From Xaviernesmea rhizosphaerae (GTDB lineage Bacteria; Pseudomonadota; Alphaproteobacteria; Rhizobiales; Rhizobiaceae), in assembly GCF_001938945.1 (NCBI RefSeq), contig NZ_MKIO01000024.1, positions 62,001 to 126,000 of the forward strand: 64,000 nt of DNA, written 5' to 3'. Shown piece by piece: positions 34,267-44,110 of this stretch. A program made the position numbers and the translations under genes. The stretch's first letter is position 1, and each line of letters starts with the position of its first letter. The notes under the pieces were generated by a model that saw only the letters and a program-made list of their open reading frames with translations, had not been told where the DNA came from and did no database searches.

Positions 34267-34752
34267 ATGTCCGTCAAGCTTCCCAATGATACGATCGGCA
34301 TGCTGCTGACCGATGTCTCCCGCCTGCTGCGCGGCGCGTTCGACCGGACGATTCTCGCCGCCGGCCTGGGGCTGACGCCGGGCGAGGCGCGGGCGCTGGT
34401 GCAGGTGGCCGCCAGCGAGGGCATCAAGCAGGCGGAGATCGCCCAGCGCATGGGCATTGAGCCGATGACGCTGTCGACCTATCTCGACCGGCTGGAAGGT
34501 CTCGGCCTCGTCAGCCGGGTGGCAGACCCCACCGACCGCCGGGCAAAGCATGTGGTGCTGACCGATCAGGCCGATGGCATCGTGCTGTCGATCCAGGCCT
34601 CGTTGAGGACGATGATGGACAATGTCACCGACGGGCTGGACGAGGAGGCGCGTGCGGCGCTGCGCCTCAGCCTGCTGACGCTGCGCGACAATCTCCAGGC
34701 CGTCGATGGCTGTCCCCCCACGCGCACGCCGTCCCGGGAGGACCGCACGTGA
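34267..34752 (+). CDS. MarR family transcriptional regulator
   Basis: A 161-aa winged-helix repressor. The core IKQAEIAQRMGIEPMTLSTY is the recognition-helix region, and LGLVSRVADPTDRRAKHVVL is the wing with the conserved D-x-R-D/A-x-R pattern. The ATG at 34267 is chosen over an upstream frame start because the conserved N-terminus (LPNDTIGMLLTDVSRLLRGA) follows it. It overlaps the efflux gene start by four bases (GTGA), so it most likely controls that pump in response to a ligand. Confidence 0.92.
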   Translation: MSVKLPNDTIGMLLTDVSRLLRGAFDRTILAAGLGLTPGEARALVQVAASEGIKQAEIAQRMGIEPMTLSTYLDRLEGLGLVSRVADPTDRRAKHVVLTDQADGIVLSIQASLRTMMDNVTDGLDEEARAALRLSLLTLRDNLQAVDGCPPTRTPSREDRT

Positions 34753-35969
34753 CCGGCATGACCAGGGCCGCGATGAGCGCCCGGCGCACCAGCCTGATCG
34801 GCGCGCTGCTTGCCATGCTCGGGCCGATCTCTATGTCGATCTATACCCCGGCCATGCCGGAGCTGGTGCGCGCCTTCCTGACCACACCCTCCGAAGTCAA
34901 ACTGACGCTCTCGGTCTATTTCGGCGGCTTCGCGCTCGCCCAGCTGATGGCCGGACCGTTTTCCGATGCCTTCGGCCGCAAGAGCGCGACGCTCGCCTTT
35001 CTCGGTATCAATCTGGCGGGCAGCCTCGCCTGCGCCTTCGCCCCCGATATCGACACGCTGATCTTCGGCCGCATGATCCAGGGCATCGGCGCTTCCGTCG
35101 GCATCACCGTTGCGCGGGCCATCGTGCGCGACCAATTCACCGGCGCCGAGGCCTCGCGCATCATGAACCTGATCGGCATCATGCTGGCCATCGGTCCGGC
35201 CATGGCGCCCGCTCTGGGCGGGCTGGCGCTGGCGGCGTTCGGCTGGCGCTCGATCTTCTTCCTGCTCATGGGCTTCAGCCTGATGACCATGCTCGCCATC
35301 CTGGTCTACCTCCGGGAAACGACCGTGCCCGACCGGACGCGGGCCCGTCCGGGCCGGCTGCTGCGTGCTTACGCGGAGATCCTGCGCGACGGGCGCTTCC
35401 TCGCTGCCGTCGGCGTGCTCGGCGGGGCGATCGGTGCGCTCTATGCGCAGTCCACTATGCTCTCCTTCATCCTGATCGACCGGGTCGGCCTGTCGCCGAC
35501 CGCCTTCGGTCTGAGCATGCTGATGCAGTCGGGCTTCTATTTCCTCGGCTCGGTGGTGCTGAGGCTGACCGCGCGCTGGACGGGCGGCGAGCGGGCCGTG
35601 CAGATCGGGCTTCTGGCCTGCGGGCTGGGCGGTGTCATGATCCTCGCCTCCGTGCATCTTTTGACGCCGAGCCTGCTGTCGATCATGGTGCCGGTCGCTT
35701 TTTCCGCCTTCGGCATCGCCTTCCTCACTCCGCATATGACCACGGTGGCGCTGCAGTCCTTCCCGCATATCGCCGGATCGGCCTCGGCCATGCTGGGCTT
35801 CATCCAGATGGGCTGCGGCTTTCTGGGCGGGCTGGCCGCCTCCTTCGTCGGCACGCCGCTGGATGCCTTCGGCGCGATCATCCCAACCATGCTGTTTGCG
35901 GCCGTCGTCAGCTATCTGGCCTTCCAGGCGCAGACACGCCGCCAGGTTCTAGACCCTCCGGCCGCCTGA
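34749..35969 (+). CDS. Bcr/CflA-type MFS multidrug efflux transporter
   Basis: Proton-driven drug exporter, 406 aa, about 12 membrane segments. Motif A is seen as AGPFSDAFGRKSATLAFLGI and motif C-like as NLIGIMLAIGPAMAPALGG, both characteristic of the DHA1 Bcr/CflA group. It starts with GTG at 34749 inside the marR stop, or ATG at 34758. Substrate not predictable. Confidence 0.92.
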   Translation: MTGMTRAAMSARRTSLIGALLAMLGPISMSIYTPAMPELVRAFLTTPSEVKLTLSVYFGGFALAQLMAGPFSDAFGRKSATLAFLGINLAGSLACAFAPDIDTLIFGRMIQGIGASVGITVARAIVRDQFTGAEASRIMNLIGIMLAIGPAMAPALGGLALAAFGWRSIFFLLMGFSLMTMLAILVYLRETTVPDRTRARPGRLLRAYAEILRDGRFLAAVGVLGGAIGALYAQSTMLSFILIDRVGLSPTAFGLSMLMQSGFYFLGSVVLRLTARWTGGERAVQIGLLACGLGGVMILASVHLLTPSLLSIMVPVAFSAFGIAFLTPHMTTVALQSFPHIAGSASAMLGFIQMGCGFLGGLAASFVGTPLDAFGAIIPTMLFAAVVSYLAFQAQTRRQVLDPPAA

Positions 35970-36261
35970 GCCTGCGCCAAGACCGGCAGCTGCCATCGGG
36001 AGACGGCGCCGTAGGCTGATGCGGGCGGCCGCCTGCCGCAACACTCCTCCTCCGTCCTGCCGGATTTCCCTTTTGCGATACCTGGTCTCTCGCAGTGCCG
36101 GGCCTGTCGCGCTGCCGGCCTTGTGCGGTGCCGGGCCCTTTGCGGTGCCGGGAGTGTCACTCCGATTTGACTTGGGGTTGAAGGGCCATCGGCGTAAGAG
36201 AACAGCTGCCGCCATCAGATGTTTTAATTTAATCGAACCACTTCGATGCGAAGGTTTCCGC

Positions 36262-37059
36262 ATGCCTGATCGTCTGTTGTTCCGTCTCGCTATCCTCGGC
36301 TCTGCGCTCCTCCTGGGTGCGGCATCGAGCCGTGCGGGCGAAACGGTGCCGCTCGGGGTGGTAGAGCTGTTCACCAGCCAGGGCTGCGCCTCCTGCCCGC
36401 CGGCGGATGCGGCGCTGCGCAAGCTGGTGGAGAGCGGCAAGGTGATCGCGCTCGGCTACCACATCGATTACTGGAATTTCCGCGGCTGGGCCGATACGCT
36501 GGCGACCAAGGAAAACACGGCGCGTCAATATGCCTATTCCCGCAGCTTCGGCAAAAACGGCGTTTATACCCCCCAGGCCGTGCTGAACGGCCGCGAACAT
36601 ATGAATGGCGGCGATCTCGCCGGCATCAACCGCCGCCTGGACGAGATGCAGCAGGACCGTGAGGGTCTGGACCTTGCGGTGGCCGCCATCCGCCGGGGCG
36701 ACGAGATCGACATCGAGGTCGGCGCGCAGGCCGGCGGCGCCACGGCCGCGACCAAGGCCAATGTCGTCGCCGTCTATTTCGCGCCGCAGAAGGTCGTCAC
36801 CATGCATCGCGGCGAGAACAACGGCCGCACCATTTCCTACATGAACGCCGTGCGTGACGTGCAGACCATCGGCATGTGGGACGGCACCCATGCAAGCTTC
36901 GTGCTGCCCGCCACGGTGCTGAAGGAGGAGGATAGCGGCGGTGTCGCCATTCTCGTGCAGCAGATGAAGGATGGCGATACGCCGGGGCCGATCCTCGGCG
37001 CCACCGTGCTGACCAATGCGACCACGCAGCCCTCCGACATGGTGCAGGTCAAGCGCTAA
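36262..37059 (+). CDS. secreted DUF1223 thioredoxin-fold protein
   Basis: A 265-aa protein with an N-terminal signal (LLFRLAILGSALLLGAASSR, then AGETVP) followed by a thioredoxin-like CxxC site, Cys42 and Cys45 in SQGCASCPPADA, and the DUF1223 hallmarks YHIDYWNFRGWADTLA and YTPQAVLNGREHMNG. It is probably periplasmic. A redox role is suggested by the fold, but no function is established that I can name. The ATG at 36262 directly precedes the signal peptide. A short hairpin (cgggct-cgaa-agcccg) follows the stop. Confidence 0.88.
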   Translation: MPDRLLFRLAILGSALLLGAASSRAGETVPLGVVELFTSQGCASCPPADAALRKLVESGKVIALGYHIDYWNFRGWADTLATKENTARQYAYSRSFGKNGVYTPQAVLNGREHMNGGDLAGINRRLDEMQQDREGLDLAVAAIRRGDEIDIEVGAQAGGATAATKANVVAVYFAPQKVVTMHRGENNGRTISYMNAVRDVQTIGMWDGTHASFVLPATVLKEEDSGGVAILVQQMKDGDTPGPILGATVLTNATTQPSDMVQVKR

Positions 37060-37320
37060 CCTCCCGGGCTCGAAAGCCCGTTCTGGTCAGCGAACGCCTG
37101 TCCTGCCCGGGTTTTGACCCCGACGGCGGTCTTGCATTTCCCGCCGGCTCGGGCACACTGTCACCCTGCAGTCATAAAACATGACGCCCGGAACCTCGGG
37201 AGCGAGTTTGCGGTTTACGGCATGTTTCGCAGGCAAGAGCCTCAAGCGCGCGAGGGTCGATCTCAAGCGATCCACCGCGCGCTGGAGCATGGCGACTGGG
37301 AAGAGGCACCGGGACGAGGC

Positions 37321-37710
37321 ATGGCAAATCAGACGGAACCGCCCGCAGGCGAGGCCTTGTCACAGGGCATCGTCGTCGATCTCAGGGATTATCGCAGCGC
37401 CAGGGACCCGCTCCCCGTCACCTTCGACCGGCGCGAACTCGACCGCATCCTCTGGGTCTATGGGCGCATGGTCGGTGATGGCGAGTGGCGCGACTATGCG
37501 CTCGATCATCTCAAGGACCGCGCCGTCTTCTCGGTGTTCAAGCGCTCCGGCGAAATGCCGCTGTTCCGCATCGAGAAGAGCCCCAAGCTCGCCGCCAAGC
37601 AGGGCGCCTACAGTGTCGTCAACACCCATGGCATGATCCTCAAGCGTGGCCATGATCTGGCGCAGGTGCTGAAGGTTTTCGACCGGATGTTCAAGGTGAT
37701 CAAGAGCTGA
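37321..37710 (+). CDS. conserved DUF2794 protein
   Basis: A 129-aa protein restricted to alphaproteobacteria. The conserved block runs from VTFDRRELDRILWVYGRMVG through WRDYALDHLKDRAVFSVFKR to FRIEKSPKLAAKQGAYSVVN, with no signal or membrane segment. No function is known to me. The ATG at 37321 matches the usual family length; the upstream frame is unconserved. A bidirectional terminator separates it from the convergent Bax-inhibitor gene. Confidence 0.85.
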   Translation: MANQTEPPAGEALSQGIVVDLRDYRSARDPLPVTFDRRELDRILWVYGRMVGDGEWRDYALDHLKDRAVFSVFKRSGEMPLFRIEKSPKLAAKQGAYSVVNTHGMILKRGHDLAQVLKVFDRMFKVIKS

Positions 37711-37836
37711 CATCCAGGGCCGGTTAGGCCAATCCGAGGAACGCTGGATAACCCGCCGTCCCGCTCGCTGGATCGGGGACGGTGTCCCGATCCGCCGTGC
37801 CCTGTGGCCTATGATTTCCCGTCTCACGCTCTCATG

Positions 37837-37871
37837 ACAAAACGGCCGCGAGGTGATCGCGGCCGTTTTGT
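37837..37871. terminator. bidirectional terminator, perfect 15-bp stem
   Basis: acaaaacggccgcga pairs without mismatch with tcgcggccgttttgt over the 5-base loop ggtga. A/T tracts on both sides allow termination of the DUF2794 gene (plus) and the Bax-inhibitor-like gene (minus). Confidence 0.93.
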
Positions 37872-37901
37872 GCTTTCGTGACATCGCGTCTGCGCCGGTG
37901 C

Positions 37902-38639
37902 TTAATTACGGTTGCCCATGAAGCGCAGCAGGAACAGGAACAGGTTGATGAAGTCGAGGTAGAGCGTCAGCGCGCCCATGATGGCCTTGCGGCCGGCGGT
38001 CTCGTAGGCATCGCCTTCGAAATACATCTCCTTGATCCGCTGCGTATCCCAGGCCGTCAGGCCGGCGAAGATCAGCACGCCGAGGATCGAGATGGCGAAA
38101 TCCATCGCCGGAGCATGCAGGAAGAGGTTGACGAGCGAGGCGATGATCAGGCCGAACAGGCCCATGACCATGAAGGAGCCCATGCCGCTCAGATCCCGCC
38201 GCGTGGTGTAGCCGTAAAGCGACAGGCTGCCGAAGGCGGCCGCGGTGACGAAAAAGGTCTGAGCGACGCTGTGGCCGGTATAGACCATCAGAATCGAGGA
38301 GAGCGACAGGCCCATCAGGCCGGCATAGATCCAGAACATGGCCTGCGCCGCAGACACGCTCATGGACTGGATGCGGAAGCTCAGGATCATCACCATGGCG
38401 AGCGGCGCCAGCATGATCACCCACCGCAGGGGGCTCAGATAGATCGCCTGGCCGAAGGCGGTCAGACCGCCATCGTTGAAAGCGAGCTGCACGGCGCCGA
38501 ACGCGACCACGCCGGTGATCGCCAGCCCCAGTGCCATCAGGTTGTAGATGCGCAGCATATAGGCGCGCAGGCCTTCATCGACGACGGCCCCGGCCCGAGC
38601 GCCTGCCGGCGTCATTCGGAAGTTTCTGGGATCAGCCAT
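37902..38639 (-). CDS. Bax inhibitor-1 / YccA family membrane protein
   Basis: A 245-aa protein with seven membrane segments of the BI-1 family (YbhL/YccA). The conserved C-terminal region reads TAWDTQRIKEMYFEG, then MGALTLYLDFINLFLFLLRF. Members act as calcium-leak or protease-modulating proteins; the role here is unknown. The ATG at 38639 has GAGGA six bases upstream. Confidence 0.93.
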   Translation of the reverse strand: MADPRNFRMTPAGARAGAVVDEGLRAYMLRIYNLMALGLAITGVVAFGAVQLAFNDGGLTAFGQAIYLSPLRWVIMLAPLAMVMILSFRIQSMSVSAAQAMFWIYAGLMGLSLSSILMVYTGHSVAQTFFVTAAAFGSLSLYGYTTRRDLSGMGSFMVMGLFGLIIASLVNLFLHAPAMDFAISILGVLIFAGLTAWDTQRIKEMYFEGDAYETAGRKAIMGALTLYLDFINLFLFLLRFMGNRN

Positions 38640-38870
38640 TGTTGTCCTCACTGAATTCAAGGGAAATCAAGCTCCGATGACGGGCGGCGCGATCCGGGCT
38701 TTCGTTTCGATGCTCCAATTCCGCGTCAGGCGTCGCTGCAGAGCTCAGCATGCCCAAGGTCAATATGAGGCGATGACGTGCGCTTCACAAGGTGGTGCGC
38801 GCGTCAAACGGGCGGAATCCGCCCATCATGACCGAAGTTTAATCCGAAGGAGCCCTTCATCAAGGGCCGG

Positions 38871-41462
38871 TCACTGCTCCCGCAGCACGGGCGCCGCCTT
38901 CTGGCCGAGTACCCGCCAGGTGCCGATGAGGCCGATGCCGATGGTCAGCACCAGGGCACCGGCAAGCGTCAGCAGGGCCACGTCGGGCAGGAAGCTCGAC
39001 GGCAGCGTCATGATGCGCGAGACCACGAACCAGGCCGCCACGCCGCCCGCCGCAAGCGAGAACAGCGCCGTGGACAGGCCGAGAATCGCATATTCATAGA
39101 CGAAGGCGCGGATCAGCGTCGCGCGCGTGGCGCCCAGCGTCTTCAGCACCACCGCATCGTGCAGCCGCGCCCGGTTGCCGGCGGCCAGCGCGCCGGCCAG
39201 CACCAGCACCGAGGCCACCAGCGCCACGGCCGCGGCCGCGCGAATGGCGGTTGCGAGCTGGGCGACCAGCGTGTTGACGATATCGAGCGCGTCCTTGACC
39301 CTGACGCTGGTGATGGTCGGATAGGCGCGGGTGATCGCGTTCAGCGTCGCCGCCTCCTGCGCCGGGGTCGCCTTGGGGTCGATGACGGTGGCGAGCCAGG
39401 CATGCGGGGCGCCGGCGAAGGTGTTGGGCGAGAACACCATGACGAAGTTGATCGACAGGCTCTCCCATTCCACCGTGCGGAAATTGGCGATCCGGGCGGT
39501 GATGTTGCGGCCCAGCACATTGACGGTCACGGTGTCGCCGATCTTCAGCTTCAGCTCGCGGGCCTCCTTTTCGGCAAACGAGACCAGCGGCTCGCCGCTA
39601 TAATCGGCCGGCCACCATTCGCCCTCCACCAGCCGCGAATTTTCCGGCAGGTTGCGGGCATAGGTGATGCCGCGGTCGCCGCGCAGCACCCAGCGCGCGC
39701 CGGGCGCCACCGTCATCTTCGTCACGTCCTGGCCGTTGAAGGCAAGGATGCGGCCGCGCAGCATCGGCACCTCGATCAGCTTGCCCTCGGGCATCTCCCG
39801 CTTCATCAGGTCGCGAAAGCCTGTGAGTTCGCTCGACTGGATGTCGACAAAGAAGAAATTGGGCGCGCGTTCCGGCAGGGTGCCGGTGAGCTGGCGGCGC
39901 AGATTGCCGTCGATCAGCGCCAGCGTGACCAGCAGCGCCAGGCCGAGGCCGAGCGACAGCACCACGGAGGGCGTCAGCGCCCCGGGCCGGTGGATATTGC
40001 CGATGGCGAGCCGCAGCGCCGGCGACGAAACGCGCGGCGCCCTGCGCGCGAGGAAGGCCACGCCGGCGCCCACCAGCCTGAGCACGACGAAGGCGCCGGC
40101 CACGGCGGCAAGGAAGGTCCAGGCGACGCGCTCGTCTTCCGCCGTGAGAATGCTGATCGCGGCAAGCGCCAGGAAGCAGGCGGCCGAGGCGACGATATAG
40201 GGCCAGGGCGCCAGCCGCCTGCCGCTGCCCTTGATGTCGCGGATCAGCGCGGTGGCCGGCACCTGCCGCGCCAGCCCAAGCGGCAGGAAGGCGAAGGCGA
40301 GCGCCGTCAGAAGCCCGAACAGCGCCGCCAGCCCGAGCGCTGCGGGATAGACGGCAAAGCCTTCGGTGACCGGCAGCACGCCCTTGAGCGCCAGACCCGC
40401 CAGCGGCGCGATCATCACGCCGAGGAGCAGGCCAATGACGATGCCGAGCAAGGCCACCATGCCGATTTGCAGGAGGTAGATCAGGCTGACGAGGCTGCCC
40501 GGCGCGCCAAGGCATTTGAAGGCGGCAATGACATTGCGCTTGGAATCGAGGAATGCGCGCACGGAATTGGCGATGCCGACGCCGCCGACCACGAGCGCGG
40601 TGAGCCCCACGAGCGTCAGGAATTGCGAGAAGCGGGTGACATTGGCGGTCAGCGCCGGCGCGGCATTGTTGCTGGTGCGCACGGACCAGCCGGCCTGGGG
40701 AAAGCGCGTTTCCGCCGCTTGGCGCAGGGCGGGCAACTGCGCGGGATCCGCAAGCTTCAGCTTATAGGCATGCTCCACCAGACTGCCGGCCTGCACCAGC
40801 CCGCTGGCGGCAAGCCCCGCCTGGGACAGCATCAGCCGGGGCGCGAAGCCGAAGCCGTCGGAGACGGCATCCGGCTCGTTGACGATGGTGCCGGTGATGA
40901 TGACGGCGGCATTGCCGACCAGCAGCCGGTCGCCCGGCTTCAGCCCCAGCCGGTCGAGCAGCAGCGGCGCGACCAGCGCGCCGAAGGCGCCATCCCGCTC
41001 CGCCAGGAGATCGGAAAGCGGGGCGGCCGGCGTGCTTTCCAGGCGGCCATAGAGCGGATAGGCGCCATCCACGGCCTTGACCTCGACCAGCGCCTGGTTC
41101 GATCCGTCCGGCAGGCGCGCCATGGAGCGCAGGCCCGTGGTGAGCGAGACCGTGCCGTAGCTTTCGAGAAAGTCGCGCTCCTGCGGGCTCGCAATGCGGT
41201 TGGTCAGCTCGAAGCGGATATCGCCGGCCAGCAGGTCGCGGCCCTGAGACTCGATAGCGCCGGTGATGGAGCGCGACACGGAATTGACACCAGCGATTGC
41301 CGCCACGCCGAGCGCGATGCAGGCGAGGAAAATATAGAAGCCGGAAAGGCCTCCGCGCATTTCACGCAAGGCCAGGCGGAAAGCCAGCGCCAGCCGGCTG
41401 GCAGAGAAGGCACCCGGCTGAAGCGCGGCGGCTGAAGGGGCGGGGGCGGACGACGCGCTCAT
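38871..41462 (-). CDS. YbbP-like FtsX-family ABC transporter permease
   Basis: An 863-aa membrane protein with ten or so hydrophobic segments, two FtsX permease domains and large periplasmic regions. Near the N-terminus ALREMRGGLSGFYIFLACIA is the family start. The ATG overlaps the ATPase stop by four bases. It matches E. coli YbbP in length and in being paired with a YbbA ATPase divergent from tesA. It may extract a lipid or lipoprotein from the membrane; substrate unproven. Confidence 0.92.
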   Translation of the reverse strand: MSASSAPAPSAAALQPGAFSASRLALAFRLALREMRGGLSGFYIFLACIALGVAAIAGVNSVSRSITGAIESQGRDLLAGDIRFELTNRIASPQERDFLESYGTVSLTTGLRSMARLPDGSNQALVEVKAVDGAYPLYGRLESTPAAPLSDLLAERDGAFGALVAPLLLDRLGLKPGDRLLVGNAAVIITGTIVNEPDAVSDGFGFAPRLMLSQAGLAASGLVQAGSLVEHAYKLKLADPAQLPALRQAAETRFPQAGWSVRTSNNAAPALTANVTRFSQFLTLVGLTALVVGGVGIANSVRAFLDSKRNVIAAFKCLGAPGSLVSLIYLLQIGMVALLGIVIGLLLGVMIAPLAGLALKGVLPVTEGFAVYPAALGLAALFGLLTALAFAFLPLGLARQVPATALIRDIKGSGRRLAPWPYIVASAACFLALAAISILTAEDERVAWTFLAAVAGAFVVLRLVGAGVAFLARRAPRVSSPALRLAIGNIHRPGALTPSVVLSLGLGLALLVTLALIDGNLRRQLTGTLPERAPNFFFVDIQSSELTGFRDLMKREMPEGKLIEVPMLRGRILAFNGQDVTKMTVAPGARWVLRGDRGITYARNLPENSRLVEGEWWPADYSGEPLVSFAEKEARELKLKIGDTVTVNVLGRNITARIANFRTVEWESLSINFVMVFSPNTFAGAPHAWLATVIDPKATPAQEAATLNAITRAYPTITSVRVKDALDIVNTLVAQLATAIRAAAAVALVASVLVLAGALAAGNRARLHDAVVLKTLGATRATLIRAFVYEYAILGLSTALFSLAAGGVAAWFVVSRIMTLPSSFLPDVALLTLAGALVLTIGIGLIGTWRVLGQKAAPVLREQ

Positions 41463-42214
41463 GCGCCGGCCTTCTTGCCCGCCTGCAGCAGGGCGGACGT
41501 GCCACCGGCCTGGGCCGCGCTGCGCCCCTGGTTCAGGCTGCCATCGTCGAGGATCTCGCCTGAGCGCACATGCACCTGCCGGCCGCAGCGGGCGGCAAGG
41601 GCGGGATCATGCGTGACCAACATCAGCGTCATAGCGCGCTCCGCCTGCTTGGAAAAAATCAGGTCGGCAATCTGCCGGCCGGTCTCGCCGTCGAGATTGC
41701 CGGTCGGCTCGTCGGCGATCAGAAGGCGGGGGTTGGGTGCCAGCGCGCGGGCGATCGCAACGCGCTGCTGCTCGCCACCCGACAGCTGGCCGGGATAATG
41801 GCCGAGCCGATCGCCGAGCCCGACCGCCACCAGCTCGGCGCGCGCCCGCTCGAACGCATCACGCGCGCCGGCAAGCTCCAGCGGCACGGCAACGTTTTCC
41901 AGCGCGGTCATGTTGGGGATCAGGTGAAAGGACTGGAAGACGATGCCGACATTGCGGCCGCGAAATTCGGCCACCTTGTCTTCGGACAGACCCTGGAGCG
42001 AGACGCCGTTGATGGTGATCTCGCCCGAATCCAGCCGCTCCAGCCCGGCCAGTACCATCAGCAGCGTCGATTTGCCCGAGCCGGATGGCCCGACGATGCC
42101 GACCGTCTCGCCCCGGCCGATCCTGAGGTCGATCGATTTGAGCACATGCACGGAAGCGGCGGCGTGCCCGAGCGTCAGATCCGCCTTTTTCAACTCGATC
42201 ATGGTGTCTGACAC
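41459..42214 (-). CDS. YbbA-like ABC transporter ATP-binding protein
   Basis: A LolD/MacB-type ATPase of about 250 aa. Walker A GIVGPSGSGKSTLLMVLAGL, signature LSGGEQQRVAIARALA, Walker B LLIADEPTGNLDG and LMLVTHDPALAARC are all intact. The start is either GTG at 42214 (giving MSDTMIEL; AGGGCG upstream) or ATG at 42202. It is coupled to the YbbP-like permease and divergent from the TesA-like esterase, the same layout as ybbA/tesA in enterobacteria. Confidence 0.93.
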   Translation of the reverse strand: MSDTMIELKKADLTLGHAAASVHVLKSIDLRIGRGETVGIVGPSGSGKSTLLMVLAGLERLDSGEITINGVSLQGLSEDKVAEFRGRNVGIVFQSFHLIPNMTALENVAVPLELAGARDAFERARAELVAVGLGDRLGHYPGQLSGGEQQRVAIARALAPNPRLLIADEPTGNLDGETGRQIADLIFSKQAERAMTLMLVTHDPALAARCGRQVHVRSGEILDDGSLNQGRSAAQAGGTSALLQAGKKAGA

Positions 42215-42292
42215 GGAAATCGCCCTATATGATGTTAAGACCGCAGGAAGGTTTTGCGCTTGCGAAGGTCCTGCCGATTTAGGAGTGCGGTG

Positions 42293-42952
42293 ATGCGTTT
42301 GAAAGAGAGCGGTGCACGAGGCCTGAAGCTTTTCGCCTCTTCTCTCGCAGTGTTGATCGCTCTCCTCTTCAGCGTGATCCCGGCTGCCGCGGCACCCGTT
42401 AGTCTCGTCGGCTTCGGCGATAGCCTGATGGCCGGCTACCAGCTGCCGCCGGAAGACGCCTTTCCCGCACGGATGGAAAAGGCCTTGCGCGACAAGGGGC
42501 TCGACGTCACCATTGCCAATGCCGGCGTGTCCGGCGACACCACGGCCGCGGGGCTTGCGCGCATCGCCTGGTCCGTGCCCGATGGCACCAAAGGAGTGAT
42601 CCTCGAACTGGGCGCCAATGACGCCCTGCGCGGCATTCCGCCCGAAGAGACCCGGAAGAACCTGACGGCGATGATCGAGGCGCTGAAGGCGCGCGGGATC
42701 GACATTCTTCTGGTGGGCATGCTGGCGCCGCCGAACATGGGCGGCGATTACGGCGCCCGGTTCAATGCGATCTATCCCGATCTCGCCAAGACCTATGGTC
42801 TGACGCTTTACCCGTTTTTCCTCGACGGCGTGGTGGAAAATGCTGCGCTGAAGCTGCAGGACGGCATGCATCCCAATGCCGAGGGCGTGGCGACCATGGT
42901 CGACCGCATGCTGCCGGCGGCAGAAGCTTTCGTGCGCAAGCTAGCGGAATGA
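42293..42952 (+). CDS. tesA: TesA-like SGNH esterase / lysophospholipase
   Basis: A secreted or periplasmic hydrolase, 219 aa. Signal peptide LKLFASSLAVLIALLFSVIP; block I FGDSLMAGY with nucleophile Ser44; block III LGANDALRG; block V DGMHPNAEG with the catalytic Asp and His. aggag lies eight bases before the ATG at 42293. Divergent gene order with ybbAP suggests a shared role in lipid turnover. Confidence 0.92.
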   Translation: MRLKESGARGLKLFASSLAVLIALLFSVIPAAAAPVSLVGFGDSLMAGYQLPPEDAFPARMEKALRDKGLDVTIANAGVSGDTTAAGLARIAWSVPDGTKGVILELGANDALRGIPPEETRKNLTAMIEALKARGIDILLVGMLAPPNMGGDYGARFNAIYPDLAKTYGLTLYPFFLDGVVENAALKLQDGMHPNAEGVATMVDRMLPAAEAFVRKLAE

Positions 42953-43167
42953 ATTTAACGTTTGAGACACCTCTGCGGCGATCTCGCGGATCAAATGTTC
43001 AATTCAAACCACTGGAAGCATCACAGTAACCTAACGAGACCTGTGGATAAGCCCGTTCAGTCTTTGTTAAGCTTGCCGGGTAAATATTGCAGGTGCGAAT
43101 TTGCAGTTGCGCGGCCTCGACCGTCATGTTTCGCTCGGGGTGTCGCCAAAGATTCGAGGAGCTGGCC

Positions 43168-43755
43168 ATGCCGAGATTGTTCACCGCCCTCGAGATTCCC
43201 CGCAATGCCGCCATGAGTCTTTCGCTCCTGCGCGGCGGTCTTCCCGGCGCCCGCTGGATCGACGTGGAAAATTACCACATCACCCTGCGCTTCATCGGCG
43301 ATGTCGACGGCCGCACGGCGGACGAGATCGTCGAGCGGCTCGATCGGATCGAGCGGCCGGAATTCCAGCTGCAGCTGACCGGCACCGGCGCCTTCGGCTC
43401 CAAGAAGCCGCATTCGGTCTGGGCCGGCGTCACCACTCCGCCCGAGCTGTTTCAGCTGCAGGCCGAGATCGAGCGCATCTGCCAGCGCATTGGTCTTCCC
43501 TCCGACCCGCGCAAGTTCACCCCGCATGTGACGCTCGCCCGGCTGCGCTCCACGCCGGTGGACGAGGTCGTGCGCTATCTCACAGGCCGGGGCGGCTTCA
43601 TGACGCAGCCCTTCACCGTTTCGCGCTTCGTCCTCTTGTCCTCGCGCGATTCCGTCGGCGGCGGTCCCTATCTGACCGAAGAGGTCTTCCCGCTGCATGA
43701 GGCGCCCGCCAAGCGCGCCATGATGGAAGTCGGCCCAGAGCTTCCCAGACTCTGA
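43168..43755 (+). CDS. thpR: RNA 2',3'-cyclic phosphodiesterase (ThpR)
   Basis: A 2H phosphoesterase, 195 aa, that opens 2',3'-cyclic phosphates on RNA ends. The two HxT motifs are His37-Ile-Thr39 (NYHITLRFIGD) and His120-Val-Thr122 (FTPHVTLARL), with normal spacing. The ATG at 43168 has GAGGAG upstream and begins the conserved PRLFTALEIP. A pterin dehydratase gene follows 20 bases downstream. Confidence 0.94.
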   Translation: MPRLFTALEIPRNAAMSLSLLRGGLPGARWIDVENYHITLRFIGDVDGRTADEIVERLDRIERPEFQLQLTGTGAFGSKKPHSVWAGVTTPPELFQLQAEIERICQRIGLPSDPRKFTPHVTLARLRSTPVDEVVRYLTGRGGFMTQPFTVSRFVLLSSRDSVGGGPYLTEEVFPLHEAPAKRAMMEVGPELPRL

Positions 43756-43775
43756 GCGGCCTCAGGGCTCTGCCG

Positions 43776-44096
43776 ATGTCGCGCAAGCGGTTGGACGAAG
43801 CAGCCATTGCCGACGGGATCGCCCGGCTCAATCTGGGCCTCGACCCGGCTGAGAGCTGGCAGCGCGACGCGGACGGCCTGTCGATCGCGCGCAGCTTCCG
43901 CTTCGACAGCTTTGCCGAAGCCTTCGCTTTCATGACGCGATCAGCCCTTGTGGCCGAGAAGCTCGATCACCATCCCGACTGGTCGAACAGCTATCGCACC
44001 GTATCCGTGCGGCTGACGACCCATTCCGCCCAAGGGCTGACGGCGCTGGATCTGGCGCTGGCGGAGGCGATGAACGCGGCCGCCCGCAGACCGTAG
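43776..44096 (+). CDS. phhB: 4a-hydroxytetrahydrobiopterin dehydratase (pterin carbinolamine dehydratase)
   Basis: A 106-aa PCD/DCoH fold enzyme that dehydrates pterin-4a-carbinolamine. The active-site motif AEKLDHHPDWSNSYRTV carries His65, His66 and Pro67. No phenylalanine hydroxylase gene is in the window, so the cellular substrate may be the molybdopterin-related or other role proposed for orphan PCDs. Probably co-transcribed with thpR. Confidence 0.92.
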   Translation: MSRKRLDEAAIADGIARLNLGLDPAESWQRDADGLSIARSFRFDSFAEAFAFMTRSALVAEKLDHHPDWSNSYRTVSVRLTTHSAQGLTALDLALAEAMNAAARRP

Positions 44097-44110
44097 AGCC
44101 TTGGATCAGA